Assembly (NCBI GenBank): GCA_015066815.1
Contig: SVNR01000004.1
Location: 1 to 64,000 of the forward strand
Direction: 5' to 3'
From: Ruminococcus sp.
GTDB lineage: Bacteria; Bacillota; Clostridia; Oscillospirales; Ruminococcaceae
DNA: 64,000 nucleotides
The position numbers were made by a program, and so were the translations under genes. The notes beneath the pieces were generated by a model, which did not search any database, was not told the origin of the DNA, and saw only the letters and a list, made by a program, of their open reading frames with translations. Below are positions 45,315 to 54,247 of the stretch, piece by piece; position 1 is the first letter of the stretch, and each line of letters begins with the position of its first letter.

Positions 45315-46568
45315 CTATACCTCCTTCCACTCACTTATATCGCGCACTGCCTGAACCTCATAGCCTCCGCTCCTGTCGGAAGCACCCTCGATACTGCTGT
45401 ACATGTTGAATATAGGAAGCATTACTGAACCTATAACCACAAGAACAAGACCCGCCAGTATGATTATCATAACAGGCTGAAGTATAGTTATCATCTTGTT
45501 TATAGCCGCCTGTGACTCATACTCATAGGAGTCGGCAGTACAGTTAAGCATTCTGTCAAGCTGACCGGTTTCCTCACCAACCTCAACTGTCTGTGAAAGC
45601 TTGATATCAAAGCCGTCTATTCCCCTGAGGGTTTCTGAAAGAGTTATTCCTGCACGTATTTTTTTTACTGCATCGTCAAACTGTTCTCTTATATAATAGT
45701 TTGAGAGAGTGTTTTTTGATATCTGAAGGCTGTCTACGATGTTTATACCGCTTGCATACAGAGAAGCAAGGGTTCTCGCAAACTGAGCCGTATAGACTAT
45801 TTTTATAAGGTTTCCTATCTTAGGAAGCTTTAGTATGAACTTGTCTATCTGATACTTTACCGGATAGAGAGTAACTATGAAGCCTATAAGCGTTACCGAT
45901 ATAGCAGCGACAAGAGCTATTATGATAATGTTCTCTCTTATAAAAGTACTTAAGTTCATAACTATCTGTGTTATGAGAGGGACCTCCATGTCTTCAAAAA
46001 GCTCAAAAAACGTAGGAAGCACAAAAGTAAAAAGACCCATCATAACAACCACTATAAGCACAAGAAGGACTATCGGATAAGTCAGCGCACTCTTTACACT
46101 TCCGGCCATCCGATATTCCTTGTCATAGTGAACTGCCATCTTATCAAAGGTCTTGTCTATATCTCCGCTCTCCTCACCGGCACGGATCATGTTTACGAGC
46201 ATCTCAGGAAACATACGTCCCTGAAGCTCCATGGCGTCCGAAAGCGGAACGCCTCTTTTTATCTGTGTTGATATGTTTGTATATGATTTTTTTAGCTTCG
46301 GATCGATATCACGTCCGCTGATTATTGTAAAGGAACGAACCACAGATATGCCTGAGCCTAAAAGTGAGCCAAGCTCCCTGCACAGCTCTGCAAGCTCGTT
46401 CGACTTGAGTTTTCTTCCTGTTGTCATGTTTGCCTTTTCCTCGTAGCTTATAAGGAAAAGATTCTGCTGCTTCAACAGCTCCCTGAGCTGTTCGGGGTTT
46501 GCTGTTGTAAGCTGCCCTTTTTTTATTTTTCCTCCCATATTGGAGGCAACATACTGATATACTGCCAT
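45315..46568 (-). CDS. pilC: Type IV pilus inner-membrane platform protein PilC
   Basis: 417 residues of the GspF family: N-terminal cytoplasmic domain, two T2SF domains (about 70-195 and 275-400) with the motifs [15 protein letters not shown] and [15 protein letters not shown], each followed by conserved GEESG/GEETG, and three membrane helices (about 170-195, 215-240, 375-398). It couples the PilB motor to pilin insertion. It follows pilA across a hairpin. Confidence 0.95.
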   Translation of the reverse strand: MAVYQYVASNMGGKIKKGQLTTANPEQLRELLKQQNLFLISYEEKANMTTGRKLKSNELAELCRELGSLLGSGISVVRSFTIISGRDIDPKLKKSYTNISTQIKRGVPLSDAMELQGRMFPEMLVNMIRAGEESGDIDKTFDKMAVHYDKEYRMAGSVKSALTYPIVLLVLIVVVMMGLFTFVLPTFFELFEDMEVPLITQIVMNLSTFIRENIIIIALVAAISVTLIGFIVTLYPVKYQIDKFILKLPKIGNLIKIVYTAQFARTLASLYASGINIVDSLQISKNTLSNYYIREQFDDAVKKIRAGITLSETLRGIDGFDIKLSQTVEVGEETGQLDRMLNCTADSYEYESQAAINKMITILQPVMIIILAGLVLVVIGSVMLPIFNMYSSIEGASDRSGGYEVQAVRDISEWKEV

Positions 46569-46618
46569 ATACCCTCATCCCCCGGTTTGTTTTTCTTTAT
46601 TTCCTGTAAAAAAGTTTT

Positions 46619-46656
46619 AAAGCATTCAGCACTCATATCAAGTGCTGAATGCTTTT
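46619..46656 (-). terminator. Intra-operon hairpin after pilA
   Basis: AAAGCATTCAGCACT (46619-46633) pairs with AGTGCTGAATGCTTT (46641-46655), a perfect 15-bp stem. On the minus strand it is followed by AAAACTTTTTT, so it should partly terminate pilA transcripts and leave less mRNA for pilC onward. Confidence 0.8.
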
Positions 46657-46697
46657 GTAATACTTATATTGTAATACTTACAAGAGTATTTTAGTTA

Positions 46698-47195
46698 TTA
46701 TGTACCTGAAGATCCTGTGGTTTTTGTTACAGTAAAACCTGTAGCACTAGTATAGTTAATTGTTTTTTCATCAGAAACCACATAAGTCATAGCTGTAATC
46801 TTGTTTTTATCGTTTACAGTAATAGAAGTAATATTACCTGAACACTCTGCCAAAGTTTCCATGTTATCAAACGAATAACCTGCATCATAACCGCCGTCAT
46901 TTTCGGTGGTTGTTTGCGACTGACTTGCCCCTGTCTGAATCTCCTTACCTAAACCATAAGCCTCACTTGCAAGAGTCTGAGCTGCTGTGAGAGCGTTTCT
47001 TGCTTCTGAAATATCTGTTCTGTCCCTCGCCTTATCAATGTACCCCGTAAGTGCTGGAATCATAGCCGCTGCAAGAATTGCGAGAATTACGAGAACAACG
47101 ATAATTTCAACCAATGTAAAACCTTTGAGTGATTTCTTGCCGTTTTTCTTGTTTTCAGCAACGCGTTTCATAGTTCTTTCCATCAACTTTTTCAT
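46698..47195 (-). CDS. pilA: Major type IV prepilin PilA
   Basis: 165 residues. A long basic leader (about 24 residues, ending KKSLKG) precedes FTLVEIIVVLVILAILAAAM, a class III prepilin signal with Glu5; the hydrophobic helix continues to about residue 48. The small Thr/Ser-rich globular domain lacks the usual cysteine pair. First gene of the pilus operon, with the strongest promoter seen here and a partial terminator behind it, consistent with the abundant structural pilin. AAAGGTGG precedes the ATG. Confidence 0.93.
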   Translation of the reverse strand: MKKLMERTMKRVAENKKNGKKSLKGFTLVEIIVVLVILAILAAAMIPALTGYIDKARDRTDISEARNALTAAQTLASEAYGLGKEIQTGASQSQTTTENDGGYDAGYSFDNMETLAECSGNITSITVNDKNKITAMTYVVSDEKTINYTSATGFTVTKTTGSSGT

Positions 47196-47239
47196 AATAA
47201 ATCCACCTTTCTGAATATAAAAAAAATTATATTTTTTTG

Positions 47240-47298
47240 AGATCAGATAATCCCTTATCTCATAATCCTATTATAGCAGAAGGTTTGTCGATTGTCAA
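47240..47298 (-). promoter_or_regulatory. Consensus promoter and 5' hairpin of pilA
   Basis: On the minus strand TTGACA (47298-47293), exactly 17 bases, TATAAT (47275-47270), a perfect sigma-A promoter. The transcript would begin near 47263 and carry AGATAA-GGGA-TTATCT right at its 5' end, a possible mRNA-stabilising hairpin, about 65 bases before the pilA ATG. Confidence 0.88.
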
Positions 47299-47342
47299 TA
47301 GTTTATATAAAAAAATATCTAATACTTTCGTTTTTTTAAGCA

Positions 47343-47376
47343 TTTTCACATAAACAGATAGGTTTTATGTGAAAAA
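47343..47376. other. Inverted repeat upstream of the pilA promoter
   Basis: TTTTCACATAAA and TTTATGTGAAAA form a 12-bp inverted repeat about 45 bases upstream of the pilA -35 box. It could be an operator or a spacer hairpin between the divergent genes. No T-run on either side. Confidence 0.45.
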
Positions 47377-47504
47377 CAACTACAAAACCGGTTCCTGAGC
47401 TCATAAAAATAGAAAAAAATGAAATATTAAGGTTATAATTTCTAAAAATCAGGTAATAATATTATTGCATAAGTTATCATTATCAGAAAAGTAAGGTATA
47501 AAAA

Positions 47505-47939
47505 ATGATAGAACACGATACTATACGACTTCTCCGCGAATGTGACGCAGGTGTAAAAATGGGAATCTCCTCAATAGAAGATGTTCTCGACTACACAAGC
47601 AACGAAAAGCTTAAGAATATCCTTTCCGAAGGAAAAAAAGAACATCAGAAGCTCGCAGAGGAGCTTCAGGAGCTGCTTGACAAATATCACGACGACGGCA
47701 AAGAACCGAACGTAATGGCAAAGGGTATGTCATGGATAAAAACAAACGTCAAGCTAGCACTTGACGAATCCGATAACGTTATCGCAGACCTGATGACAGA
47801 CGGATGTGATATGGGAATAAAATCCCTTCAGAAATATCTCAACCAGTACGAGGGAGCAGACGAAAAATCCAAAACACTTGCCAAGAGACTTATCAGCATA
47901 GAAGAAAACATGGAAAAGGATATAAAAGAGTTTCTTTAA
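47505..47939 (+). CDS. DUF2383-like (ferritin-like fold) protein
   Basis: 144 residues, all helical, four long amphipathic helices. The sequence pattern IRLLRECDAGVKMGISSIEDVL, HQKLAEELQELL and GMSWIKTNVKLALDESD fits DUF2383, a ferritin-like family of unknown function often annotated in Clostridia. Metal-binding glutamates and histidines (E/H pairs near KEHQKL) are suggestive only. Divergent from pilA; own terminator. Confidence 0.7.
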   Translation: MIEHDTIRLLRECDAGVKMGISSIEDVLDYTSNEKLKNILSEGKKEHQKLAEELQELLDKYHDDGKEPNVMAKGMSWIKTNVKLALDESDNVIADLMTDGCDMGIKSLQKYLNQYEGADEKSKTLAKRLISIEENMEKDIKEFL

Positions 47940-47940
47940 A

Positions 47941-47979
47941 AAAAAGATACCGGAGCATAAGGTTCCGGTATCTTTTTTT
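47941..47979. terminator. Bidirectional terminator between DUF2383 and DUF1846 genes
   Basis: AAAAAGATACCGGA (47941-47954) pairs with TCCGGTATCTTTTT (47964-47977). Confidence 0.92.
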
Positions 47980-47984
47980 AAGGT

Positions 47985-49457
47985 TTATCTTTCGTACTTC
48001 GGCTCACAGGTAACGTTTACTCCGAGTCTTTTGAATATCCTCTCGTCAACTGCCGAAAGAATAACTGTAGAATGAACCTCACAGCCACGGAGACTCGCTA
48101 TCTCATCCATAGCAAGCTTTGCTTTTTCGCTTGTTGTAGCACAGATAGAAAGCGCCAGCAGAGTTTCATCCGTATGAAGACGGGGGTTTATGTTGCCGAG
48201 ATGTCCTACCTTAAGGTTCTGTATAGGCTCTATGACCTGAGGAGACATAAGCAGAACATCATCGTCTATCTTAGCAAAATACTTCAGTGCGTTGAGCAGA
48301 ACTGCTGATGATGCACCAAGAAGGTTTGAGGTCTTGCCTGTAATGATCGTTCCGTCCGGAAGCTCCATAGCTGCAGCAGGAGCACCTGTGTTTTTTTCTC
48401 TCTCGAGAGCCGGCGCAACGACTTTTCTGTCTGAAGAGCTCACTCCTGCCTGCTTCATCAGAAGCTCAAGCTTATATACCTCCTCATCAGAAACACTTCC
48501 CTGACGTCTGCCGCAAAGTGCGTTATAGTAACGGCGTACTATTTCCTGTTTTGCCGCTTCCCGTACTGCTTCATCATCAACTATACAGCTTCCTGCCATG
48601 TTTACTCCCATGTCTGTAGGTGACTTGTACGGAGACTCTCCGATTATTTTTTCAAACATAGCGTTAAGTACAGGAAAAATCTCAACATCACGGTTATAGT
48701 TTACTGTAGTCACACCGTAAGCTTCAAGATGGAACGGATCGATCATATTGAGATCGTTAAGGTCTGAAGTAGCGGCCTCGTAGGCAATGTTTACAGGATG
48801 GCGAAGCGGAATGTTCCATATAGGAAATGTTTCAAACTTTGCATATCCTGCCTTGACGTTTCTTTTATGTTCGTGATAGAGCTGAGAAAGACAGGTCGCC
48901 ATTTTTCCGCTGCCCGGACCCGGTGCTGTAACGACAACAAGATTATGGGTGGTTTCCACGAAGTCGTTTTTTCCGTATCCCTCATCACTCATAATAAGCT
49001 GAAGATCGGACGGATAGCCTTTGATATGATAGTGATGATATACTTTTATACCGAGTGCTTCAAGTCTTTCCTGAAAAGCATCCGCAGATGCCTGTCCCTC
49101 ATACTGAGTCAGAACAACACTGCTGACATAAAGACCTATCTTTGAAAAGATGTTGTAAAGACGGATAACATCTACGTCATAGGTAATACCAAGATCTCCT
49201 CTGACCTTGTTTTTCTCGATATCCGCAGAGTTGATTACGATAACTACCTCTACCTCATCCTTTAGCTGAAGGAGCATCTGAAGCTTACTGTCAGGCTTAA
49301 AACCGGGTAGAACACGGGAAGCATGGAAGTCGTCAAAAAGCTTGCCGCCGAACTCAAGATAAAGCTTGTCTCCGAACTGCGAAATACGCTCTCTTATATG
49401 TTCAGACTGCATTTTCAGGTACTTGTCGTTATCAAAACCGATTTTTTTAATGCTCAT
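47985..49457 (-). CDS. DUF1846-family protein with P-loop-like motif
   Basis: 490 residues, family of conserved unknown function found widely in Firmicutes and Actinobacteria. It has [23 protein letters not shown], a Walker A-like GPGSGK motif, at about residues 180-205. It opens with [20 protein letters not shown], typical of the family. Cytosolic, no signal. The start ATG 49457 follows AAAGGACG; a frame to 49607 exists but has no good ribosome binding site. Own terminator. Confidence 0.85.
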   Translation of the reverse strand: MSIKKIGFDNDKYLKMQSEHIRERISQFGDKLYLEFGGKLFDDFHASRVLPGFKPDSKLQMLLQLKDEVEVVIVINSADIEKNKVRGDLGITYDVDVIRLYNIFSKIGLYVSSVVLTQYEGQASADAFQERLEALGIKVYHHYHIKGYPSDLQLIMSDEGYGKNDFVETTHNLVVVTAPGPGSGKMATCLSQLYHEHKRNVKAGYAKFETFPIWNIPLRHPVNIAYEAATSDLNDLNMIDPFHLEAYGVTTVNYNRDVEIFPVLNAMFEKIIGESPYKSPTDMGVNMAGSCIVDDEAVREAAKQEIVRRYYNALCGRRQGSVSDEEVYKLELLMKQAGVSSSDRKVVAPALEREKNTGAPAAAMELPDGTIITGKTSNLLGASSAVLLNALKYFAKIDDDVLLMSPQVIEPIQNLKVGHLGNINPRLHTDETLLALSICATTSEKAKLAMDEIASLRGCEVHSTVILSAVDERIFKRLGVNVTCEPKYER

Positions 49458-49550
49458 AAAAAACGTCCTTTCGTAAAACATAACACCTATTAAGTATATA
49501 ACAAACGATTCAAAAAAGCAAGAGACACAAAGGGATATTTTTTTCAGGCT

Positions 49551-49605
49551 GCTGCCGGCCGATACGCACCGGATCCGCAGATCAGGCGGATCGTATAAGG
49601 GCAGC
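49551..49605. repeat. GC-rich relative of the composite core (copy h)
   Basis: GCTGCC (49551-49556) and GGCAGC (49600-49605) enclose CCGATACGCAC, then GATCCGC-AGATCAG-GCGGATC, then GTATAAGG. The layout matches the core of the interspersed family with different, but still pairing, bases. Confidence 0.65.
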
Positions 49606-49631
49606 AAGAATAAAACACGAGCTTTTTACAC

Positions 49632-49666
49632 AAAAAACAAGACTCCACCGGGAAGCCTTGTTTTTT
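49632..49666 (-). terminator. Terminator of the asd-dapA-dapB operon
   Basis: AAAAAACAAG (49632-49641) pairs with CTTGTTTTTT (49657-49666), with further pairing inside; T-run on the minus strand. Confidence 0.85.
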
Positions 49667-49673
49667 ATATTTT

Positions 49674-50432
49674 TTATATCTCTTTGAGAACATCCGACAT
49701 ATCATATATACCGGCATTCTTTCCTTTTAAAAACACTGCAGCGTTTATAGAACCTACTGCAAATACTGTTCTTGAAGCAGCACTGTGTGAAAGAGTGATA
49801 ACCTCATCCTTTCCGGCAAAGATAATCTCATGTTCACCTACAATAGTACCACCTCTTACAGCGTGAATACCGATCTCTTTCTTTTCACGTTTTTTACGCT
49901 GTGAATGTCTGTCATAGATATACTGCTTTGTGTTGTCAAAGGTTTCGTTTATGCCGTTTGCAAGCATAAGCGCTGTTCCGCTCGGCGCATCAAGCTTCTG
50001 GTTGTGATGCTTCTCGATGATCTCGATATCATACTGTTCTCCGAGAAAAGCAGCTGCTTTTTTTGAAAGCTCAACAAGAAGGTTTATACCCATAGACATA
50101 TTCCATGAGAAAAATACAGGTATCTGCTCAGATGCAGCTTTTATCTTTGCTATCTGCTCATCCGAATAACCGGTCGTAGCAAACACAACAGGAGTACCGG
50201 ACATAAGACAGTAGTCAAGAAGACCATCAAGCAAAGCAGGGTTTGAAAAATCAATGATAACATCCGGTTTTACAGTAAGCTCAGCAGGAGTTTTTACTAT
50301 CGGAAAATCAGCATAGCTCTCTGTAAAAATATCTATACCGCCTACAACTCTGCAGTCCTCTCTCTCGGAAACGCACGAATATATCATTTTTCCCATTCGG
50401 CCGTTCGCACCGCTGATAACTATATCAGTCAT
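49674..50432 (-). CDS. dapB: 4-hydroxy-tetrahydrodipicolinate reductase
   Basis: Third committed enzyme of the diaminopimelate/lysine pathway, NAD(P)H-dependent. 252 residues with nucleotide-binding GANGRMGKM, family motif EKHHNQKLDAPSGTA with the catalytic His and Lys, and HAVRGGTIVGEHE. AAAGGA, 9 bases before, supports ATG 50432 rather than the ATG 9 bases earlier that abuts the site. Last gene of the operon. Confidence 0.97.
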   Translation of the reverse strand: MTDIVISGANGRMGKMIYSCVSEREDCRVVGGIDIFTESYADFPIVKTPAELTVKPDVIIDFSNPALLDGLLDYCLMSGTPVVFATTGYSDEQIAKIKAASEQIPVFFSWNMSMGINLLVELSKKAAAFLGEQYDIEIIEKHHNQKLDAPSGTALMLANGINETFDNTKQYIYDRHSQRKKREKKEIGIHAVRGGTIVGEHEIIFAGKDEVITLSHSAASRTVFAVGSINAAVFLKGKNAGIYDMSDVLKEI

Positions 50433-50454
50433 TTTTTTCATTCCTTTCAGAGTC

Positions 50455-50489
50455 TTATAATAAACGTAAAATATTTTTTGCGTTTACTA
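50455..50489. repeat. Palindrome of the TATAGTGAACG family between dapA and dapB
   Basis: TTATAATAAACGTAAAA and TTTTTTGCGTTTACTA, imperfect inverted repeat inside the operon. Confidence 0.75.
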
Positions 50490-50495
50490 CAAAAA

Positions 50496-51383
50496 TTATA
50501 TAAGACCTATTTCTGCCATAGCGTTCTTCATCTTTGCGATGTTTTCTTCAGCCATAGGATAGAGCGGCATACGGCATACTCCGCCGCCTAAGCCCATTAT
50601 GTTCATTGCTTCCTTTACAGGTATAGGATTTACCTCTATGAAAAGGCTGTTTATAAATCTGAGATACTTAGCCTGGAGCTTTGCTGCCTCTGCAACATCG
50701 TTATCAAGGCAGTACTGTGTAATCATATGTGTTTCCTTAGGCATAACGTTTGAAAGAACTGAAATAACACCCTTTCCGCCAAGTGCCATAAGAGGAACTA
50801 TCTGATCGTCGTTTCCGCTGTATACATCAAGCAGGTCACCGCATTCGGCGATGAGCTGAGCAACATAGCTCATGTTTCCGCTTGCTTCCTTTACAGCAAC
50901 TATGTTCTTATGCTTTGCAAGCTCCTTGTATGTGTCAATAGCGATGTTTACTCCTGTTCTTCCGGGGATATTGTAAAGAATGATAGGAATATTCACGCTG
51001 TCTGCAATAGCGTTGAAGTGTGCTACAAGGCCTCTCTGTGAAGTCTTGTTGTAGTAAGGAGTAACAACAAGAAGACCGTCAGCTCCTGCTTCTTCGGCTT
51101 TCTGAGAAAGCTCGATAGCGTACTTTGTATCGTTGCTTCCTGTACCTGCAATAACAGGAACTCTCTTTGCTGTTCTCTCTACTGTAAATCTTATGCACTC
51201 AATATGCTCTTCGTCTGTCATTGTAGAAGATTCACCTGTTGTTCCGCATACGATAATAGCGTCAGTTGAATTTTCTATCTGGTGATCTATGTTCTTTCCG
51301 AACTGTTCAAAGTTTATGGAACCGTCTGCGTTCATAGGTGTTACAATAGCAACTCCCGCACCGGTAAAAATTGTGTTCTTCAT
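50496..51383 (-). CDS. dapA: 4-hydroxy-tetrahydrodipicolinate synthase
   Basis: Condenses pyruvate with aspartate semialdehyde. 295 residues, with CGTTGESSTM, PYYNKTSQRGLVAHF, LYNIPGRTGVNI and the Schiff-base lysine in VAVKEASGN. GAGAGG precedes ATG 51383. Second gene of the operon. Confidence 0.98.
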   Translation of the reverse strand: MKNTIFTGAGVAIVTPMNADGSINFEQFGKNIDHQIENSTDAIIVCGTTGESSTMTDEEHIECIRFTVERTAKRVPVIAGTGSNDTKYAIELSQKAEEAGADGLLVVTPYYNKTSQRGLVAHFNAIADSVNIPIILYNIPGRTGVNIAIDTYKELAKHKNIVAVKEASGNMSYVAQLIAECGDLLDVYSGNDDQIVPLMALGGKGVISVLSNVMPKETHMITQYCLDNDVAEAAKLQAKYLRFINSLFIEVNPIPVKEAMNIMGLGGGVCRMPLYPMAEENIAKMKNAMAEIGLI

Positions 51384-51416
51384 AGCAAAACCTCTCTCCT
51401 GAAAAATTTTTTAGGA

Positions 51417-52496
51417 TCAGTCAAAATATCCCTTTGCAGCAAGTAACTCTGCAAGAAGTACTGCACCGCCTGCGGCACCTCTTAATGTATTGTGTGAAAG
51501 ACATACAAACTTGTAGTCATACTGTGTATCTTCTCTGAGACGGCCTATAGATACTGCCATACCGCCTTCCATATCTCTGTCAAGCTTAGCCTGCGGACGG
51601 TTATCCTCTTCGAAGTAGTTGAGGAACTGCTTCGGAGCGTGTGGAAGCTCGAGTTCCTGAGGAACACCGGCGAACTCCTTCCAGCACTTGAGTATCTCTT
51701 CCTTGGAAGGCTTCTGTTCAAAGGATACGAAAACAGCAGCTGTATGACCGTTGGATACAGGTACACGGAGACACTGTGTTGTGATAGCAGGTGTCTGAGC
51801 CTTTACTATCTTTCCGTTTTCGATAGTACCCCATACCTTGAGTGGCTCCTGCTCGGACTTTTCTTCCTCACCGCCGATAAAAGGAATGAGATTATCTACC
51901 ATCTCCGGCCATGTTTCAAAAGTCTTTCCTGCACCGGATATAGCCTGGTATGTACAAGCAAGAACGTTCTTTATGCCGAATTTTTTAAGAGGGTGAAGTG
52001 CCGGTACATAGCTCTGGATAGAACAGTTTGACTTAACTGCGATAAAGCCTCTCTTTGTGCCGAGTCTTTCTCTCTGTGAGCTGATGATCTCAATATGCTC
52101 AGGGTTTATCTCAGGAACAACCATAGGAACATCATCTGTAAATCTGTGAGCTGAGTTGTTTGAAACTACAGGACACTCTGCCTTTGCGTAAGCCTCTTCG
52201 AGAGCCTTGATCTCGTCCTTCTTCATATCTACTGCACAGAATACAAAGTCAACCATTGAAGCGATAGCCTCTATATCTGCTGCTGCATCCATAAGTACCA
52301 TGTTTTTCATTGACTCAGGCATAGGTGTTGTCATAGCCCATCTGCTGCCTGCTGCTTCTTCGTATGTCTTTCCCTTAGAACGTGGTGAAGCGGCAAGAAC
52401 CTTTACGTTAAACCATGGGTGGTTTTCAAGAAGTGTAGCAAATCTCTGGCCAACCATACCTGTCGCGCCGATGATACCTACGTTGAACTGTTTCAT
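51417..52496 (-). CDS. asd: Aspartate-semialdehyde dehydrogenase, archaeal/fungal-type
   Basis: 359 residues. NADP-binding GIIGATGMVGQRF, catalytic cysteine in VKSNCSIQS, substrate histidine in PVSNGHTAAVFV. The length and CSIQ motif place it in the archaeal/yeast-type subfamily rather than the E. coli type. First gene of the lysine-regulated operon. GGAGG before ATG 52496. Confidence 0.97.
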   Translation of the reverse strand: MKQFNVGIIGATGMVGQRFATLLENHPWFNVKVLAASPRSKGKTYEEAAGSRWAMTTPMPESMKNMVLMDAAADIEAIASMVDFVFCAVDMKKDEIKALEEAYAKAECPVVSNNSAHRFTDDVPMVVPEINPEHIEIISSQRERLGTKRGFIAVKSNCSIQSYVPALHPLKKFGIKNVLACTYQAISGAGKTFETWPEMVDNLIPFIGGEEEKSEQEPLKVWGTIENGKIVKAQTPAITTQCLRVPVSNGHTAAVFVSFEQKPSKEEILKCWKEFAGVPQELELPHAPKQFLNYFEEDNRPQAKLDRDMEGGMAVSIGRLREDTQYDYKFVCLSHNTLRGAAGGAVLLAELLAAKGYFD

Positions 52497-52551
52497 AAAA
52501 AATAACCTCCGTAAAACTTTTTTGACTTAATCACAAAATACTTTTTGCAAT

Positions 52552-52588
52552 TACAGTGAACATCAGAATAAAACTGACTTTTGCTATA
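52552..52588. repeat. Palindrome of the TATAGTGAACG family in the asd leader
   Basis: TACAGTGAACATCAG...CTGACTTTTGCTATA, degenerate copy between the riboswitch terminator and asd. Confidence 0.65.
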
Positions 52589-52602
52589 ATATGATTTCAG
52601 AT

Positions 52603-52643
52603 ATAAAAAAACCGGAAACAAAAAAAATTTTTTTGAACCGGTC
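52603..52643 (-). terminator. Expression-platform terminator of the lysine riboswitch
   Basis: ACCGG (52611-52615) pairs with CCGGT (52638-52642), with pairing of CAAAAAAA and TTTTTTTG inside; on the minus strand a run of seven T follows. It lies between the aptamer and asd. Confidence 0.85.
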
Positions 52644-52717
52644 CATCAGTCAATATAATCAGAAAAATACTGGTACACATCCTGCAGGGAAATGTGAAAT
52701 ACATCCATGCCTGTATA

Positions 52718-52885
52718 CCGATAGCCCTCCATCACACTGAATGATGACAGTTATATGCCTGTTTGACATATACCCAAAGTGAATCTTACCGGGAAACACT
52801 CTTCGGCGGCTCTGCCTTTCTCATCTGCTGATAACGGAATGGTTTTCCTTACAGACGATACTGATCTCACCGCACCTCTATCTTT
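52718..52885 (-). ncRNA. Lysine riboswitch (L-box) controlling asd-dapA-dapB
   Basis: Read on the minus strand, the leader contains the conserved L-box landmarks in order: GATAGAGGTGCG (5' side of P1), AGTAT, GCCGCCGAAG, TGGGTAT, ACTGTCA and GGAGGGCTATC (3' side of P1; GATAG pairs with CTATC). A terminator follows. Lysine binding should stop transcription before asd. Known class; the sequence match is direct. Confidence 0.96.
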
Positions 52886-52890
52886 TAAAT

Positions 52891-52919
52891 ATAATATCAC
52901 GTTACGGGCTTGTTGTCAA
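52891..52919 (-). promoter_or_regulatory. Promoter of the lysine operon
   Basis: On the minus strand TTGACA (52919-52914), 17 bases, TATTAT (52896-52891), placing the transcript start at the 5' end of the riboswitch. Confidence 0.85.
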
Positions 52920-53108
52920 TAGTTTTTTAGGATAAGTACAGTAAACAACAAAAATTCAGTACAGTAAACCGGCACCGTTTGCAGATTCACAAAACAATAA
53001 TATGTCATTTACAATAATCACTATAATATAATATGCCTCTTTCTTTTTTGTGTTACCTGTATCACTTTTTTATGAGTATGAAAATTATGAGTATGAAAAA
53101 AATATTTA
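52920..53108. other. Divergent intergenic region between the lysine operon and queA
   Basis: AT-rich DNA between two divergent promoters, with no ORF, repeat or hairpin that I can support. Confidence 0.4.
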
Positions 53109-53137
53109 TTGCTATGGCTTAAAAAATATGTTATAAT
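53109..53137 (+). promoter_or_regulatory. Promoter of queA-tgt
   Basis: TTGCTA (53109-53114), 17 bases, TATAAT (53132-53137), about 45 bases before the queA start. Confidence 0.7.
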
Positions 53138-53182
53138 TTTTTATAAGTGAAATAAACGGAATAGAAAGGACAAAATGTAAAA

Positions 53183-54220
53183 ATGCACACAATGAGCACA
53201 TCGGATTTTTACTATGATCTCCCTGAGGAGCTTATTGCACAGACTCCTGTTGAACCGAGAGACCATTCAAGGCTCATGATTCTTTCAAAAGAAACCGATA
53301 CCATAGAACATCAGCACTTTTATGATCTTTGTGAACATCTCAGAGAAGGCGATCTCCTTATACTCAACGACTCCAGAGTTCTTCCTGCAAGACTCTACGG
53401 AGAAAAATGCGGTACAGGCTCTGCTATAGAGTTTCTCCTGCTTGAACAGAAGGGCGATAAGCTGTGGGAAATAATATGCCGTCCCGGAAAAAAAGCAAGA
53501 GAAGGCGCTGAGTTTGTTTTCGGAAACGGCAGACTTCACGCTAAGGTCGTTGAAGTAAAGGAAGACGGAAACAGAGTCGTACAGTTTTGCTGTGACGGAA
53601 ACCTCTTTACCGCTCTCGAAGATATCGGGCATATGCCTTTGCCTCCGTATATAACCCGGAAGCTTGAAAACAAGGAAAGATATCAGACGGTTTATTCAAG
53701 AGAGCCCGGTTCTGCTGCTGCACCTACGGCAGGTCTTCACTTTACTCCGCAGATGCTTGAAAAAATAAAATCCAAAGGTGTAAACATAGCATATGTTACA
53801 CTTCACGTCGGACTCGGAACGTTCAGACCGGTCAAGACAGACAACATACTCGAACACAAAATGCATTCGGAGCACTATCACCTTCCTTCTGAAACTGCAA
53901 AGCTTATAAACAGTACAAAGGCTGCAGGAGGAAGAGTTATTGCTGTCGGCACAACATCCTGCCGTACAGTCGAAAGCGTTGCAACGTTCGGAAACGGAGC
54001 TATAACCGAATCCGACGGGTATACTGATATATTTATATATCCCGGATACAGCTTCAAGGTTCTTGACGGACTTATAACAAACTTTCATCTTCCTGAGAGC
54101 ACGCTTATCATGCTTGTTTCAGCTTTTTACGGTTATGAAAAAACAATGGAAGCATACAAAAAAGCTGTCGAAGAAAAATACAGATTTTTCAGCTTCGGCG
54201 ACGCTATGCTCATCATATAA
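53183..54220 (+). CDS. queA: S-adenosylmethionine:tRNA ribosyltransferase-isomerase
   Basis: Makes epoxyqueuosine on tRNA from the preQ1-modified base and SAM. 345 residues with FYYDLPEELIAQTPVEPRDHSRLM, LILNDSRVLPARL, GHMPLPPYI, TAGLHFTPQ and TNFHLPESTLIMLVSAF, all family signatures. ATG 53183 has AAGGA 12 bases upstream. 27 bases before tgt; both act on queuosine. Confidence 0.97.
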   Translation: MHTMSTSDFYYDLPEELIAQTPVEPRDHSRLMILSKETDTIEHQHFYDLCEHLREGDLLILNDSRVLPARLYGEKCGTGSAIEFLLLEQKGDKLWEIICRPGKKAREGAEFVFGNGRLHAKVVEVKEDGNRVVQFCCDGNLFTALEDIGHMPLPPYITRKLENKERYQTVYSREPGSAAAPTAGLHFTPQMLEKIKSKGVNIAYVTLHVGLGTFRPVKTDNILEHKMHSEHYHLPSETAKLINSTKAAGGRVIAVGTTSCRTVESVATFGNGAITESDGYTDIFIYPGYSFKVLDGLITNFHLPESTLIMLVSAFYGYEKTMEAYKKAVEEKYRFFSFGDAMLII

Positions 54221-54247
54221 ATTTATAAAAAGAAAAGGATTTTTTTC

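Noticed and set aside
49458-49607. N-terminal extension of the DUF1846 protein
   Set aside because: It crosses a repeat element, and the good ribosome binding site lies before ATG 49457.
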